62,869 bases of DNA from Prorocentrum cordatum (lineage: Eukaryota > Sar > Dinophyceae > Prorocentrales > Prorocentraceae), in the NCBI GenBank assembly GCA_963575745.1, contig CAUYUJ010000907.1:1-62869 (forward strand). Reading direction: 5' to 3'. Each line of letters opens with the position of its first letter. Positions within the stretch are counted from its first letter, which is position 1. A program made the position numbers and the translations under genes. This document shows, in pieces, positions 17,173-27,289 of this stretch. The notes beneath the pieces were generated by a model that searched no databases, was not told the origin of the DNA, and saw nothing but the letters and a program-made list of their open reading frames with translations.

Positions 17173-19684
17173 CCCCGTTCTCGCTGTACGAGCGTATGAC
17201 GGCGGGCAGCCAGTGCCGCATGCTGGAGCTCTCGTAGAAGACGAGCGTGCCGGCGGGCCACGCCTCCGAGGGGGGCGCGTCGGGCGCGGGCGAGATGTTC
17301 TCCAGCCGGGCGTGTGGGCGCACGTCGAGGTTGTAAGTGCCGTCCTTGCTCGGTGGCAACTCGTGGGAGCCCCCTCCTCCTCCTCATGCTCATCCTCGTC
17401 CTCATGCTCATCCTTCTCCTCCTCATCCTCCTCCTCCTCATGCTCATCCTCATCCTCATCCTCATCCTCCTTCCTCCTCCTCCTCCTCCTCCTCCTCCTC
17501 CTCCTCCTCCTCCCCCTCTTCCTCCTCCCTCCTCCTCCCTCCTCCTTCTCCGAGGATCTTGCGCTGGTCGGCGGCGCAATCCGAACCCTAATTTCTGCCC
17601 AAACCCCCTCGCGGTGTTCAAAAAAATCACGGCGGGAGGCTTTTCACTATCTTCGGCCTGTGCCCCTACAAAGCCCCAGGACAGTCAGAGAATGACGACT
17701 CAGGCTGTCCAAGGGCAGCGGTCCAGAAATCTGGGGGTCGACGTTGCGAAAAAAACACCACAGCGGGGGCCTAGATGTTGGCTCTGGCGAATCTACGCTA
17801 GTCAAAATCTGATCGACGCTTGTCGGCGCCAAATCGACGCCAAGTCGACGCTAGTCGACGCTAAAGTGGCAGTATTCTCATCGATCATCACCAGACGCTC
17901 ATCGACGCCAGCTCACCCTAAAAGCGGAACTACGGCGGTACGCGAGGCGCCCATGATTTGCTACCTAATTGAGGGGCAGCGATAGGGGGGGATAGGCATA
18001 GGGGGGGCGGCATCGACCTGGAATCGGCGATACCTCGCCGATAGATCGATCGGCGGCAGGCACCCGATGGCGAATCCGCACTTTCCTGGGCGGGCTGGGG
18101 CTATCCGACCCCTGTCGGCGATCAATGGGCGATTGGGGGTGGATGCCTCCCCCCCTACGCCCAACGCACCGTATCGCCCAGACCCCCGACGTCATGTTTT
18201 TTCATTACGTCGACCCCTGGAGGTCTCGACCCATCCCCCTGGACCAGTTTTTCATCCTGAGTCGCTTTTTGACGGTCCCGAGGGCCGGTAAGGGCCCCCC
18301 ACAGGCCGAAAATAGGAGAAAACGTCCCGTCATGATTTGTCATTACCCGAGGGGGTCTGGGCGTTGCCCCCGACGAATCCTGTCGTTGAAGCCCGTCGTT
18401 GTCCGACCCTGCATTGAAATTTGCACTGGAGAGCGGATCCTGGTGTATACGGGACCCTGGTGTAGACATGTTTCGGCGTTTCCCCGGGACATCGAGGAAA
18501 AAAGTATACACCACACCACCCCAGCGACCCTCAAAAAGTCCTGGGATTGACAAACAGCCCGCCACTAGTAATGTAGATGTTCCAGTTTCCGACTGCCGTT
18601 GCCCCCCGGCGAATCCTTGTCGTTGAAGCCGGTCACCACTGCCGGCATCCACTGCGTGTACGAGGAGGAGTTGTACCGGCAGCGCGCCCCCGACGGCAGC
18701 GCGCCCTCGCCGCCGCCCAGCACCTGCTCCTTCAGGGCCTCCCGGAAGCCCACCTTGGCGGCGCGCAGAAGGGGGTATGGAGGAGGGAGGAAGGCTTCCT
18801 AGAAGCACCCTGCTCCTTAGAAGGCCTCGGCCTTGCGTCTATAGAGAAGGCCCGCGCCTTCTGAGAAGCAGGGGTGCTTCTAAGAAGCCTTCTCGCCAGA
18901 TACGCGCCAACCGCCAATCAACGCACCAAACGCGCGCTGATCAAGCAAAAAGAAAAGTTATAATGCGGCAGGCGAGGCTGGCCAGCCAGAATTTGTACTT
19001 GGCCAATACACACGACCGAGCCACGCTACGAATGCGCTGGGCTAGAACCATCGCGCGCGCTTCGCGCGTGCTCAGGTTCTAGCCCAGGCCGGGGGGGCGC
19101 TGGACGATCTTGGACAACGCTATCAAGCACAGGCGCGCGACGTTAAGAAGCCTTCCCCCCTCCCCCTACCCCCCTCTGCGCGTTGCCGACCACCAGGGCG
19201 TCGAACTGGGACTCTTGGTGCTCGTCTGGAGGCGGCGGGGGGGTCTGAGCTGGCCGGACCTCGAGAAACTCGGTGCAGACTCGGGTCGGGCATGGCGCCC
19301 TACAGGCCGATTTCGGACGACAAAACAAGAATGTCCCACAAGATATCCCAAACTGGTCCAGAAATAGTAGAGAAATCGTCCCCTGACGGTAGAGAGAGGG
19401 GGGGGGGTGAAGGCAAGTCCGCTCAAAATCGATCCCTGGACCCTCAAGGGTCCATCTGGTGCACTTTTCACCCCAGATCCAAAGCAAAAGAGACCTCGTC
19501 GAACCCAGAACCTCGAATCTCGTCCCCGTTCCTGCAGGCCTGAACCAGTGCTGGGCCACTTCAACCCCCCAGCCGGCTCCAGGTGCTCGTGCTGCATCCG
19601 CACCTGCCTCTCCAGCGCCTGGATGCGCTTCTGCAGCTCCGCCTCGGACTCCCCGCCGGCCTGGTTCGGCTGGGCGTTCTCGTC
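17173..19684 (-). CDS. Tudor-like module protein, four exons recognised, partial
   Basis: Four exons join in phase 0 using the window's own splice rule. Exon a, 19684-19574, encodes a short charged segment with predicted coiled coil (ELQKRIQALERQVRMQHEHL). Exon b, 19259-19182, is a Pro-rich linker. Exon c, 18753-18616, contains CRYNSSSYTQWMPAVVTGFN. Exon d, 17344 to about 17173, continues DGTYNLDVRPHA and a second module VFYESSSMRHWLPAVIRSY. Introns begin GC (a, b) or GATTCG (c) and end AG|G. The repeated SSSxxxWxPAVV...TYNLDV unit resembles Tudor/SH3-like barrel repeats that I associate with uncharacterised dinoflagellate proteins; that link is family knowledge and inference. The 1271-bp intron between c and d holds MITEs of families A and C and a CCT tract. 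The first and last exons were not found. Function unknown; a protein- or nucleic-acid-binding scaffold is possible. Confidence 0.6.
17370..17560. repeat. CCT/CAT compound microsatellite
   Basis: CCTCAT and CCT repeats, lying within the large intron of the Tudor-like gene. Confidence 0.95.
17598..17775 (-). mobile_element. MITE family A, diverged copy, 178 bp
   Basis: Left end CCCAAACCCCC and right end GGGGGCCTAGA are decayed versions of the family TIR. Internal order matches 4444-4632: AAAATCACG.CGGGAGGC, CGGTCCAG, GGGGTCGACGT, then an A-rich run. Lies in the same intron as 18177-18361 but in opposite orientation. Confidence 0.75.
17973..18179. mobile_element. MITE family C, copy 2
   Basis: Left end GGGGCAGCGATAGGGGGG and body match 15878-16084 (ATCGACCTGGAATCGGCGAT, CCTGGGCGGGCTGGGG, GGATGCCTCCCCCCCTACGCCC). 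The right end is decayed and merges with the CCC that starts family A at 18177, so family A may have inserted into the end of this copy. Confidence 0.8.
18177..18361 (+). mobile_element. MITE family A, best copy, 185 bp
   Basis: CCCAGACCCCC at 18177-18187 and its exact reverse complement at 18351-18361. Flanking CG/CG is compatible with a 2-bp target duplication. Immediately to the right, 18362-18398 duplicates 18597-18634 (CGTTG(C)CCCC.GCGAATCC.TGTCGTTGAAGCC), which contains the 3' edge of exon c of the Tudor-like gene, so exon-edge sequence is present at both borders of this intron segment. Confidence 0.85.
18790..18892. repeat. Inverted repeat of CTTAGAAGCACCC type
   Basis: GAAGGCTTCCTAGAAGCACC pairs with GGTGCTTCTAAGAAGCCTTC, and TCCTTAGAAGG pairs with CCTTCTGAGAA. 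About 103 bp with a central GCGTCTATAG. Foldback element or hairpin; single copy. Confidence 0.7.
19037..19087. repeat. Perfect 13-bp stem hairpin
   Basis: CTGGGCTAGAACC at 19037-19049 and its reverse complement at 19075-19087, with GCGCGCG/CGCGCGT pairing inside the loop. Very stable if transcribed or single-stranded. Confidence 0.8.
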
Positions 19685-20038
19685 CTTGACTTAGGTGGGG
19701 GCATATCCTCCTACAGGTGGGTTTTGGAGGAAGAATTGAAAATAGTCAAAGCATGATCAAATAACAAAACACTGTCTTGAGCAGGGGTCGACCGTCCTGG
19801 CTTTCCTACAGTCCCACCACGAAGTGTTCTTAGAACCCCCCCAAATCTAATAACAAAAACAATGTTCTTAGAACATAAACCTGATGTGATAAAACAAGAC
19901 AGTCCCAACCAGAAATGTTCTAAGATCAGTTCGTGGGAACCAGAGAAAGTTCTTAGACCATTGTTTGCTGGGGCTAGAGGCGAGCCAGGACGCCTCGCCA
20001 CTGCTGGAATCCTCCTCCTAGAGGGACCTGCCCGACTT
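19685..20038. other. AT-richer intergenic sequence between two minus-strand genes
   Basis: Contains several GTTCTTAGAAC/TGTTCTAAGA and CTGTCTTGAG/AAGACAGTCCC motifs, partly inverted relative to each other. No exon recognised; the first exon of the Tudor-like gene might lie here or beyond. Confidence 0.35.
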
Positions 20039-20909
20039 CTAGTCCTTGAAGGGCCACCACCCCTGCGCCCTCGGCGAGCCGCTCGGGCCCTTCTCCAGCG
20101 GGGCTGGGCCCGCCCGCCGGGCGTGCTGCTCCGCCCGCACGTCGGGGGGGGCGCCCGACGGCGAGGCCCTCGTCGCTATCCACTGGTCGGAGCGGGCCTC
20201 CTCTCGGGGAGACGCAAGACTCGGGTAAAGGGGGGACTCGGGCCTTCCTGACGGGGCCACGGTAGAAATGAGGAGGCCCGACCTGACACTCGACGCGAGC
20301 TCCCGCTGCAGACCTCCCACGAAAACGGGACCGTCAAAAAAGTCCAGGGCGCGCTCGTCAAAAGGCGCCGGCAAGCCCGAGTTCCGGCTTGCTCGAGCCT
20401 CACGCTTCCCCGATCCTCGGCGGAGGCGCGGCGCGAAACGTCTGGCTCCACCAGCCGCCTGCAGAGGCGCCGGGCGGGCTCCGAGAAGCGGCCCTCGCCC
20501 AGGCCGATGCCGCCCAGGAAGCCCTGCGCCACGGAGAAGTCCAGGGTGCCGGCGAGCATCCGCTTCTCCTGCAGCTGCTTGTTCTCCACGAAGGGGTGCC
20601 GGCCACCGAACATGAGCATGTACATCGTGACGCCGGCGGCCCAGAGGTCGCAGAGGGCGTTGTACCCGCGGCTCTGCCTCGGGAGCTTGTGGATCTCCGG
20701 AGACATGAAGGCAGGCGTGCCGCACTTCTCGGTGAGGAGCCTACCCCGCGGCAGAAAGAGCGCTAGGCCGAAGTCCGCGAGCTTGAGGACCTCGCCAGCC
20801 ACCATAAAATTCGCTGGCCCAACGGGCCAGAAGCGTGCAAAGATCTCCAGTAAGAGCTAACAGTATTTCTATGTGTATAGACAAATACATATGTGTATAT
20901 ATGTATGTG

Positions 20910-20940
<31 letters not shown>

Positions 20941-22351
20941 GTATAAATAGTTCGCGCGCGCGGGGCGGCCCCTGGGGGGTCCCTGGCGAACAGTACCCTG
21001 GGTAGGTCCCCGACAAGGTCCCGCCAAAGATGCTTCTGCTCCTGGGCGCCGCCCTCGGGGCCTCCCGGAGAGCCCCAAGAAGAGCCAAGAGACCCCCAAG
21101 AAGCCATCGAGATGGTCCAAGAGAGCCCCGAGACGCCACAAGATCGATCCTAGACGCCCAAGATAGCCTCCAGACGGCCGACGAGGCCTCCAAGACGCCC
21201 CAACTGCAAGAGGCACCCCAAAAGAGTCCCAAGAGGCAGAATTCAGTGATGATCCAAGGGTTTTCGAAGGATTCGCGCGTTTTTGCTTTTTCAACTTCCC
21301 GACGCTCCAGCGCGGCCCTAGAGGCCCCAAAGACCGCTCCAAGACGGCCCAAGGATCTCCAAGAGGGTCCCCAAACACCCGTAAAACAGCCCCAAAACAG
21401 CCCAAGAGAGCCCCAAGACTGCCCAAGAGGCCTCGAAGACGGCCCAAGAGGCCTCCAAGACAGCTCCAAGAGAGGGCCCAGACGGGGGACCCGAGCGGCC
21501 AATTCGGCCCCTAAGAGGCCCCGAGAGGCCCCCAGGAGGCCCCCAGGAGGCCCCAGCAAGCTTCAAACATACCGCCAAGAGGCCCCCGAGAGGCCTCCCA
21601 CCCGAAAGCCAGATGCGCAGCTTGCACCGCAAGGCTCGGATCCTCAGACCATCCCCGAGCCGCGCCGCCCCACAACAGCACCACGCCGACAGCGAGCACA
21701 CGGGGAAGCGATAGCAGTCAGTGAAGGGGCCCTGGGACACACAAATAAATACACACAAATAAAAGGATTCCCCATATTTTCCTATATTTTCTGGGTTTTT
21801 GTCTTCCCCCCCGCTTCTCATATTTTCTCATATGTTCTGGGAATCGACGATTAATTGTGCCTGTGTGTTTTTCCCCTCCTGAGTCAGACGGTACGGGCCG
21901 GCGGCGTGAGCGGAGCGATTCCATTGTCCGGCTTGATGTCGCGGTGGCAGATGCCCTTGCCGTGCAGCGCGGCGATCGCCGAGAGGATCTGCCACATCCA
22001 CTCCGAGGCCTCGTGCTCGGAGACGGCGAGGCCCCTCTCCTTCACCTTGTCCCCAAAGTCGCCGCCGTCGCAGTACTCCAGGGCCATGTAGATGCTCTTC
22101 TGGTCCACGAACGTGTCGAGGAGCCTGGTGACGTTCTCGTGGTGGATCGCCTGCATGACATTGATCTCGCGCTCGATGTCCTGCTGCCGAACACCCCGCC
22201 GGGGCATGGCTGCCTTGTCGAGCTGCTTGATGGCAACAACGTCGTTGCTCTGCCGGTCCACAGCCCGCCACACGGTGCCGAAAGAGCCCTGCCCGAGCTT
22301 GACCTTCTGCAGGTAGTACCTGTCCTCCAGCTTCCCCTGGGTCACGCCCAT
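20039..22351 (-). CDS. Serine/threonine protein kinase, three exons, ~328 aa
   Basis: Exon 1 (22351 to about 21923) starts MGVTQGKL and carries LGQGSFGTVW (ATP loop), VVAIKQLDK (catalytic Lys), the helix-C Glu in EREINVMQ, and CHRDIKPDN (catalytic loop). Exon 2 (about 20811-20416) starts FMVAGEVLKLADFGLA (metal-binding DFG) and continues with CGTPAFMSPEI, DLWAAGVTMYMLMFGGRHPF and RRASAE. Exon 3 (20200-20039) supplies the last helix around EARSDQWI, then a short tail and the stop TAG. All motifs needed for catalysis are present. HRDIKPDNFMV and the layout suggest the CAMK/CDPK-like group, but no EF-hands follow in what I can join. Intron 2 is 20201-20415, GATCGG...GAGAG|G. Intron 1 (~1.1 kb) has ambiguous ends because AAT lies at both borders; a GA-AG reading would add two residues. 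Gly2 makes myristoylation conceivable but position 6 is not Ser. The true 5' exon could lie farther upstream. Confidence 0.8.
20870..20960. repeat. TA/TG microsatellite in kinase intron 1
   Basis: Runs of ATATGTGTATATATG and (TA)n near the 3' end of the intron. Confidence 0.9.
21030..21700. repeat. Degenerate CCAAGAGGCCC-type repeat, block 2
   Basis: Lies inside kinase intron 1. Same ~12-nt unit family as 7640-8240 and 23640-24170. Its AT-richer island near 21270-21310 contains TTTTTCAACTTCCCGACGCTCCA; block 3 has the near-identical TTTTCAAGCTTCCGACGCTCCA. Confidence 0.7.
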
Positions 22352-23639
22352 GGCCAGCGAGCGCCGCGGCGACAGGCCAGCGCCTGTCAACCGGGCTGTG
22401 GAGGACCCGGCCTGCGCGCCAGGGCCGCCCGCAGCGGCGGCTGCCCTGGCCGTGGCAGACGCCTGAGCCAGAACGCCAGAACGGAGCGCCGTGCCGTCGG
22501 TCGCAGTCGGACCCGGGCCAGAAGAGCATCCTTCGAGGCCATGGGGTCCAGGGCTCGACCTGAACGGCGTTTGTTTCGTGTTCGTCTTTTTGTCGTTTTC
22601 CCCTCGTTCTGTCCTCGACCCGGCGTTCCCGCAAGACCGAGTCGAAATGAGGACGGCCCATGGAGCCGCCAAAACACCGTTTAAAGGTCCACCCCTGAGG
22701 AGATCTGAGACTCTCCGTCGGCCAACACGAGCGCAGAACATCCAATGGGTGCCCTCCCGAAGACGCACGAGGACGTCCCAAACGAGCACAAAGAACGCCA
22801 AGGGCACCCTCTCCGAACCGACAACGATCTCATACCTCGGCCCGACTGCAGCAGAATTGTGGGCTGGTCACGCCGAGGCCTGCCCCAAGGTTCCCCGAGG
22901 ACTCGTCCGGGACCCGACGGGTCGCAGAGGCAAAATAGCCCACAGCCAGCCGAGGCCGTCGGCGGCTGGAGACGACCTCGCCGCGGAGAACTTCTCTCCG
23001 GGCCTCCGGAGTCCGAGGGCCACTCTGGGGGTCAGGTGCTCAACTGCTTGTCCACAAGCTGTGGCGCTGCGGGTGTCCTTGAATCGACGGGGGCGTGACG
23101 GGCAACCAAGGACAGCAGAAGTCAACAGATTACGACTCCCTACATAGCGCTTTCTGCAGACCTTTGCAATCGGCCTAGGGGAAACCAGGACTCCAAGCCA
23201 GGTCCAGTCGACAGTGACTCGGAGTCCGCCGTACTATTGCCTCTACGAACCAAAACCCGTTCCTGTAACAGTACTGAGCATGCTGATGGCGACAGTAGTG
23301 GTGCTGGTGATGTTGCATCAACGACTGTCTCTCCTCCGCCAACAACAAACACCACCACTACGACAACTATTAATACCACTACGACTGCTCTACAGACGAC
23401 AACTCTTGTCAATAATGCTTAATATCTTTTGTGCTACTGTTATTGGCATTGCCACTGATCCGCCACCGTGCCCCCTGACACGTTGAGGCGTGCGACAATA
23501 CTGAGTGCTGTCTGGCGAGGTTTCTGCATTCTTCTAAGGGACCCCCCCCTCCAGGCCGCACCTCGTCGCGCGCGCCGCCCCTTCTCCTCGAGGCTCTGTC
23601 GGCGCCCGGACACGTCCCTGGCGGTCTCCAAGGCGTCCA
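22352..23639. other. Region upstream of the kinase; no other gene seen
   Basis: On the minus strand at 22485-22462 the sequence CCGTTCTGGCG is followed by TTCTGGCTCAGG, weakly SL-like (10 of 12 at the 3' end), about 110 nt ahead of the kinase ATG. The rest of the stretch shows no exon that I trust; 23280-23420 is CAA/CAC/GAC-rich low complexity. Confidence 0.3.
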
Positions 23640-24170
23640 AAATCCCCAAGATGGCTTCCAAGACGAACCTGGGAAGCCACCAAGACCACCGAGATAACCC
23701 AATAGGCCTCCAAGACAGCCGAAGATAGCCCCAAGGAAGCCTCGAGAGCGATCCAAAAGGGAACCACGATGATTTTCACGTTGTGCTTCAATGTTTTTCA
23801 CGTTATCCCCTTTTCAAGCTTCCGACGCTCCACGACGGCCGTAGGGCCCCCGAGACAACCCCAAGACGACCCAAGAGGCCCCCATGAGGTCCCCTAGATG
23901 GCCCAAGTGATCCCCAAAATTACAACGGCCCAAGTGGCGCCCAAATCAGCCCTAGAGCCTCAAGACGGCCCCAAGGGGGGCCCAAGAGGTGGAACACGAA
24001 CTGACATTTCCAGCCTTCCGCCCGAAGAGGCCCCCAGGAGATCCCAATAAGCCTCCAAGGAACCTCATGAGGCTCACAATGAGGCCTCCAAGAGGCCGCC
24101 AGACGGCCCTAAAGAGGTCTCGAAACTGCCTCCAACAAGCCCCCAAGAGGGCCCCCACGATCTCCCAACG
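23640..24170. repeat. Degenerate CCAAGAGGCCC-type repeat, block 3
   Basis: Third block of the family, with a TTTTCACGTT-rich island at 23765-23815 comparable to the island in block 2. Confidence 0.65.
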
Positions 24171-24175
24171 ATCAT

Positions 24176-24189
24176 CACCATCATCACCG

Positions 24190-24243
<54 letters not shown>

Positions 24244-24309
24244 CCACCACCACAATCCTCTTCCTCCGCCTCCTCCTCCTCCTCCTCCTCCTCCTCCTCC
24301 TCCTCCTCC

Positions 24310-24356
<47 letters not shown>

Positions 24357-24924
24357 AGCAGCATCATCATCATCATCATCATCGTCGTCGTCGTCGTCAT
24401 CATCATCAATATCATAATCAGCATCCTCATCATCACCATCATCATCACCATCATCATGATCGGTATCATCATCAACATCAACATTTTCGTCATCAGCATC
24501 ATGATCATCGTCATCATCATCATCACCATGATCAGCATCAGCATCATCATCAGGATCATCACCAGCATCAGCAGCATCATGATCACCACCACCACCATCA
24601 TCAGCAGCAGCAGCATAATCATCAGCAGCAGCATCACCATCATCATCAGCAGCGGCGGCAGCAGCAGAAGCAGCAGCAGCAGCATCAGCGTCAGCATCAT
24701 CAGCATCAAAAATATGTGATCAACCTCATTATCACCACCACCATCATCATCAGCAGCATCAATCATCATCATCATCAGCAGCATCACCATCCCCATCATC
24801 CTCATCATCATCAGCATCATCGTCGTCGTCGGCAGTAGCAGCATCATAATGATCGTCAATAGCATCATCAGAAGCAGCATCATCCTCATCCTCATCCTCA
24901 TCCCCATCATCCTCATCCTCATCC

Positions 24925-24955
<31 letters not shown>

Positions 24956-25159
24956 CTTCATCATCATCATCACCATCATCATCATCAGCATCAGCAGCAG
25001 CAGCATCACCGACATCATCATCACCAGCATCAGCAACAACAGTATCACAACCACCACCATCATCAACACCACCATCATCACCACCACCACCACAACCACC
25101 GTCACCATCATCAGCAGCACCACAACCATCGTCACCATCATCATCATCATCATCATCAG

Positions 25160-25230
<71 letters not shown>

Positions 25231-25471
25231 GCATCACTGGCATCATCATCACCATCATCAGCAACAACAGTAGCACAACCACCACCATCATCAACACCAC
25301 CACCATCATCACCACCACCACCACAACCACCGTCACCATCATCACCAGCACCACAACCATCGTCACCATCATCATCATCATCATCAGCATCATCATCGTC
25401 ATCATCACCATGATCTGCATAATCATCAGCAGCATCAGCATCATCACAATCATCAGCATCATCATTATAAG

Positions 25472-25509
<38 letters not shown>

Positions 25510-25575
25510 GCAGCATCATCATCACCATCAGCATCATCATCAGCATCATCATCAGCAGCATCATCGTTATCATGA
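24176..25575. repeat. ~1.4-kb CAT/CAC/CAG trinucleotide tract
   Basis: Almost entirely CATCATCATCACCAT-type repeats with CAG, CCT and CGT interspersions and local duplications: ACCACCACAACCACCGTCAC occurs near 25080 and near 25315. Because the unit is 3 bp and lacks stops, most frames are open, reading poly-Met, poly-Asp, poly-Ser or poly-Ile. I do not annotate any of them as a protein. Confidence 0.9.
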
Positions 25576-25925
25576 TGTTCATCCCTCGCAAGTGCGGCCT
25601 CCGGTGCCACCTCAAAGACGATCCGCCGAGCATGCTGGGCTGGCACGGTGGCGGGACTTGCCGCAGGCAGCTGGATACTCGGCTGGCGGCCTGACAGCAT
25701 CGGAGTTGGCCCCACGCTCCGACCAACCAGGGAGGCCCCCAGACAAGAGGGAGCAGCTCCACGGGTAGAGACGATCGGGCTCCGAGGGCGGCGTGCAGAT
25801 CCTCGGGGAGCGCGGCATGTGCCCGCCGGGCCCGTGCTCCACACCGCCACACCTTGCAGAAGGCAAGAGCCAGGGCGGCCCCACGGGACGGCTCCCTGGG
25901 GATCCCCCCACGTGGCCCACGCTGG
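25576..25925. other. No gene recognised beside the CAT tract
   Basis: The forward strand reads KCGLRCHLKDDPPSMLGWHG and then a stop, and the reverse continues the acidic frame of the CAT tract. Either could be an exon edge but neither has a matching partner. Confidence 0.25.
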
Positions 25926-26052
25926 CCATCGCTCGGACGTCCATTCCCTGTGCATTCTTCGGTTTCGTGCGTGGTTTTTTCGCCAAATGGTCAAGGATGC
26001 TCCTCGATGGTCCTCGCCGAAGGAAAAATGCACACGTCCGAGCGATGCCAGG
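25926..26052. mobile_element. MITE family B, copy 2, uninterrupted
   Basis: TGGCCATCGCTCGGACGTCC at the left and ACACGTCCGAGCGATGCCA at the right, with GTCAAGGATGCTCCTCGATG inside. It carries a single GGATG, showing the pre-insertion state of the site occupied by the nested element in copy 3. Target duplication not clear. Confidence 0.8.
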
Positions 26053-26719
26053 CACGAACGCCCCTCCCGGCGGCCCTTCGCGGCCCCCCGCCATGGCAGG
26101 CGCCGCCCGCCCGCACCGCCCCCCCGACGGCACCCACCCGACGGCAGGAGCGCCCGCTGCCCGAGCGGCCAGGAGCCGCAGGGTCGCCCACGGCTGCCAC
26201 GAGGGGGCCGCCGAGGCTCGACCCTGGCGGCCGCGGCCCGCGCCCGCTAAGGCGCCCAGCGGCCCCGTGGGGGGTCCTCTCGGGGCCGCGTGCACGGGAA
26301 CGCTCGGACAAGCCAGGACATCGACGCGGCCAAGAAAGCTGCAGCCGCTGCAGTCAGGCAACCACGTGGGCACCCCTGCCCCTGCAGGTCGGACTTCAGG
26401 AACGACGGCTGGGGCTCGCACTCCGAAGGATGACTGCAACCAAGCAAACCCCAGCAGGGGGATCCGACACCCCAGCGTCGATTGGACCCGCAGTGGTGAG
26501 GTTCGCACGTGGGCGCAGACATGGGCCGAAACACATTTCCACTACTCGTTCCCTCCAGCTGAAATTCTTTAGAGCCCCGGTTTGCAGCATTCTGGCTCAG
26601 GAGCCCTGAGCCTCCCAGGAGTCGACCGCGGCCAAGGCTCGTGGCCTCTCTCTCTCTCTCTCTCCCTTTTTCGCCCCGTGCGGCCAACATGATGGCGAGA
26701 TGGACGAAGGATTAGAGAG
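26053..26719. other. No gene recognised
   Basis: GC-rich; includes the hairpin GGCTCAG-GAGCC-CTGAGCC near 26596-26614 and a (TC)n run near 26649. No convincing exon. Confidence 0.35.
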
Positions 26720-26836
26720 CTGAGCCCTGCTGCCGAGACTGGCCCAGCCCACGGCGGTTCGCTCTGCCCCGGGGACCTTCGGAGGAGGCGGGGGCGACAC
26801 CACGTTGTCAAAACTGTGCAGCTCGCCCACCTTGTC
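26720..26836 (-). CDS. Candidate isolated exon
   Basis: Follows an AG (CTCCAG|GAC) and reads DKVGELHSFDNVVSPPPPPK, then VPGAERTAVGWASL. Composition and the AG|G start resemble the exons of the genes at 17-20 kb and 37-38 kb. No partner exon was identified. Confidence 0.3.
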
Positions 26837-26889
26837 CTGGAGGTGTCTCGGCTACACGCAAGAGTGCCCCTAGGCAAGGGTGACCTTGG

Positions 26890-27035
26890 GTGCGCGGCTT
26901 TCGGAGACCGCGGGGGTGCCAACCCCAAGCGTGCAAGACGCCACTATCGCATCGCGTTCGGCGATCGGGGGGAACCCAGTGTGCCCGCACCAAAGGTCAC
27001 TCTGGCGAGGGGGCACTCCTACGTGCAGTCGGGTG
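26890..27035. repeat. Dispersed repeat; empty-site counterpart of 14905-15165
   Basis: Matches the sequence flanking MITE family B copy 1, including GCCCGCACCAAAGGTCACTC and CTACGTGCAGTCG, but without the element. See 15011-15142. Confidence 0.75.
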
Positions 27036-27289
27036 GCGGGTGGCGGGGGCAAGGCGACAGAGGGGGGTGGCTCCGGGCGAGGGAAGGAGGTGGCGACGGG
27101 GCACTGAGAGGAGGCCACGAGGAGGGCGAAGGGGAGGGGGCAGGGGCGAGGGGGGCCAGAGGGGAGAGGAGGAGGGGGGGGGGCAGGAGGCGACAGGGCG
27201 GGGCGACGGGGGGGGGGCAGCGGAGGATGAGGGCCACGAAGGGCAGGGCCGGGCACCACCACCTCTTGGCAGGCGCAGGGGGAGCACAC
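27036..27289. other. G-rich low-complexity sequence
   Basis: Long GGGGGAGG-type runs, purine-biased on the forward strand. No gene. Confidence 0.6.

Noticed and set aside
24074-26033. Very long frames through the CAT tract, including a poly-Asp/Ala protein of over 400 residues
   Set aside because: A 3-bp repeat without stops opens nearly all frames; no non-repetitive domain or splice support accompanies any of them.
26588-26614. CATTCTGGCTCAGGAG on the plus strand as a relict SL
   Set aside because: It is one arm of the hairpin GGCTCAG-GAGCC-CTGAGCC, lacks the 5' SL half, and no plus-strand gene follows.
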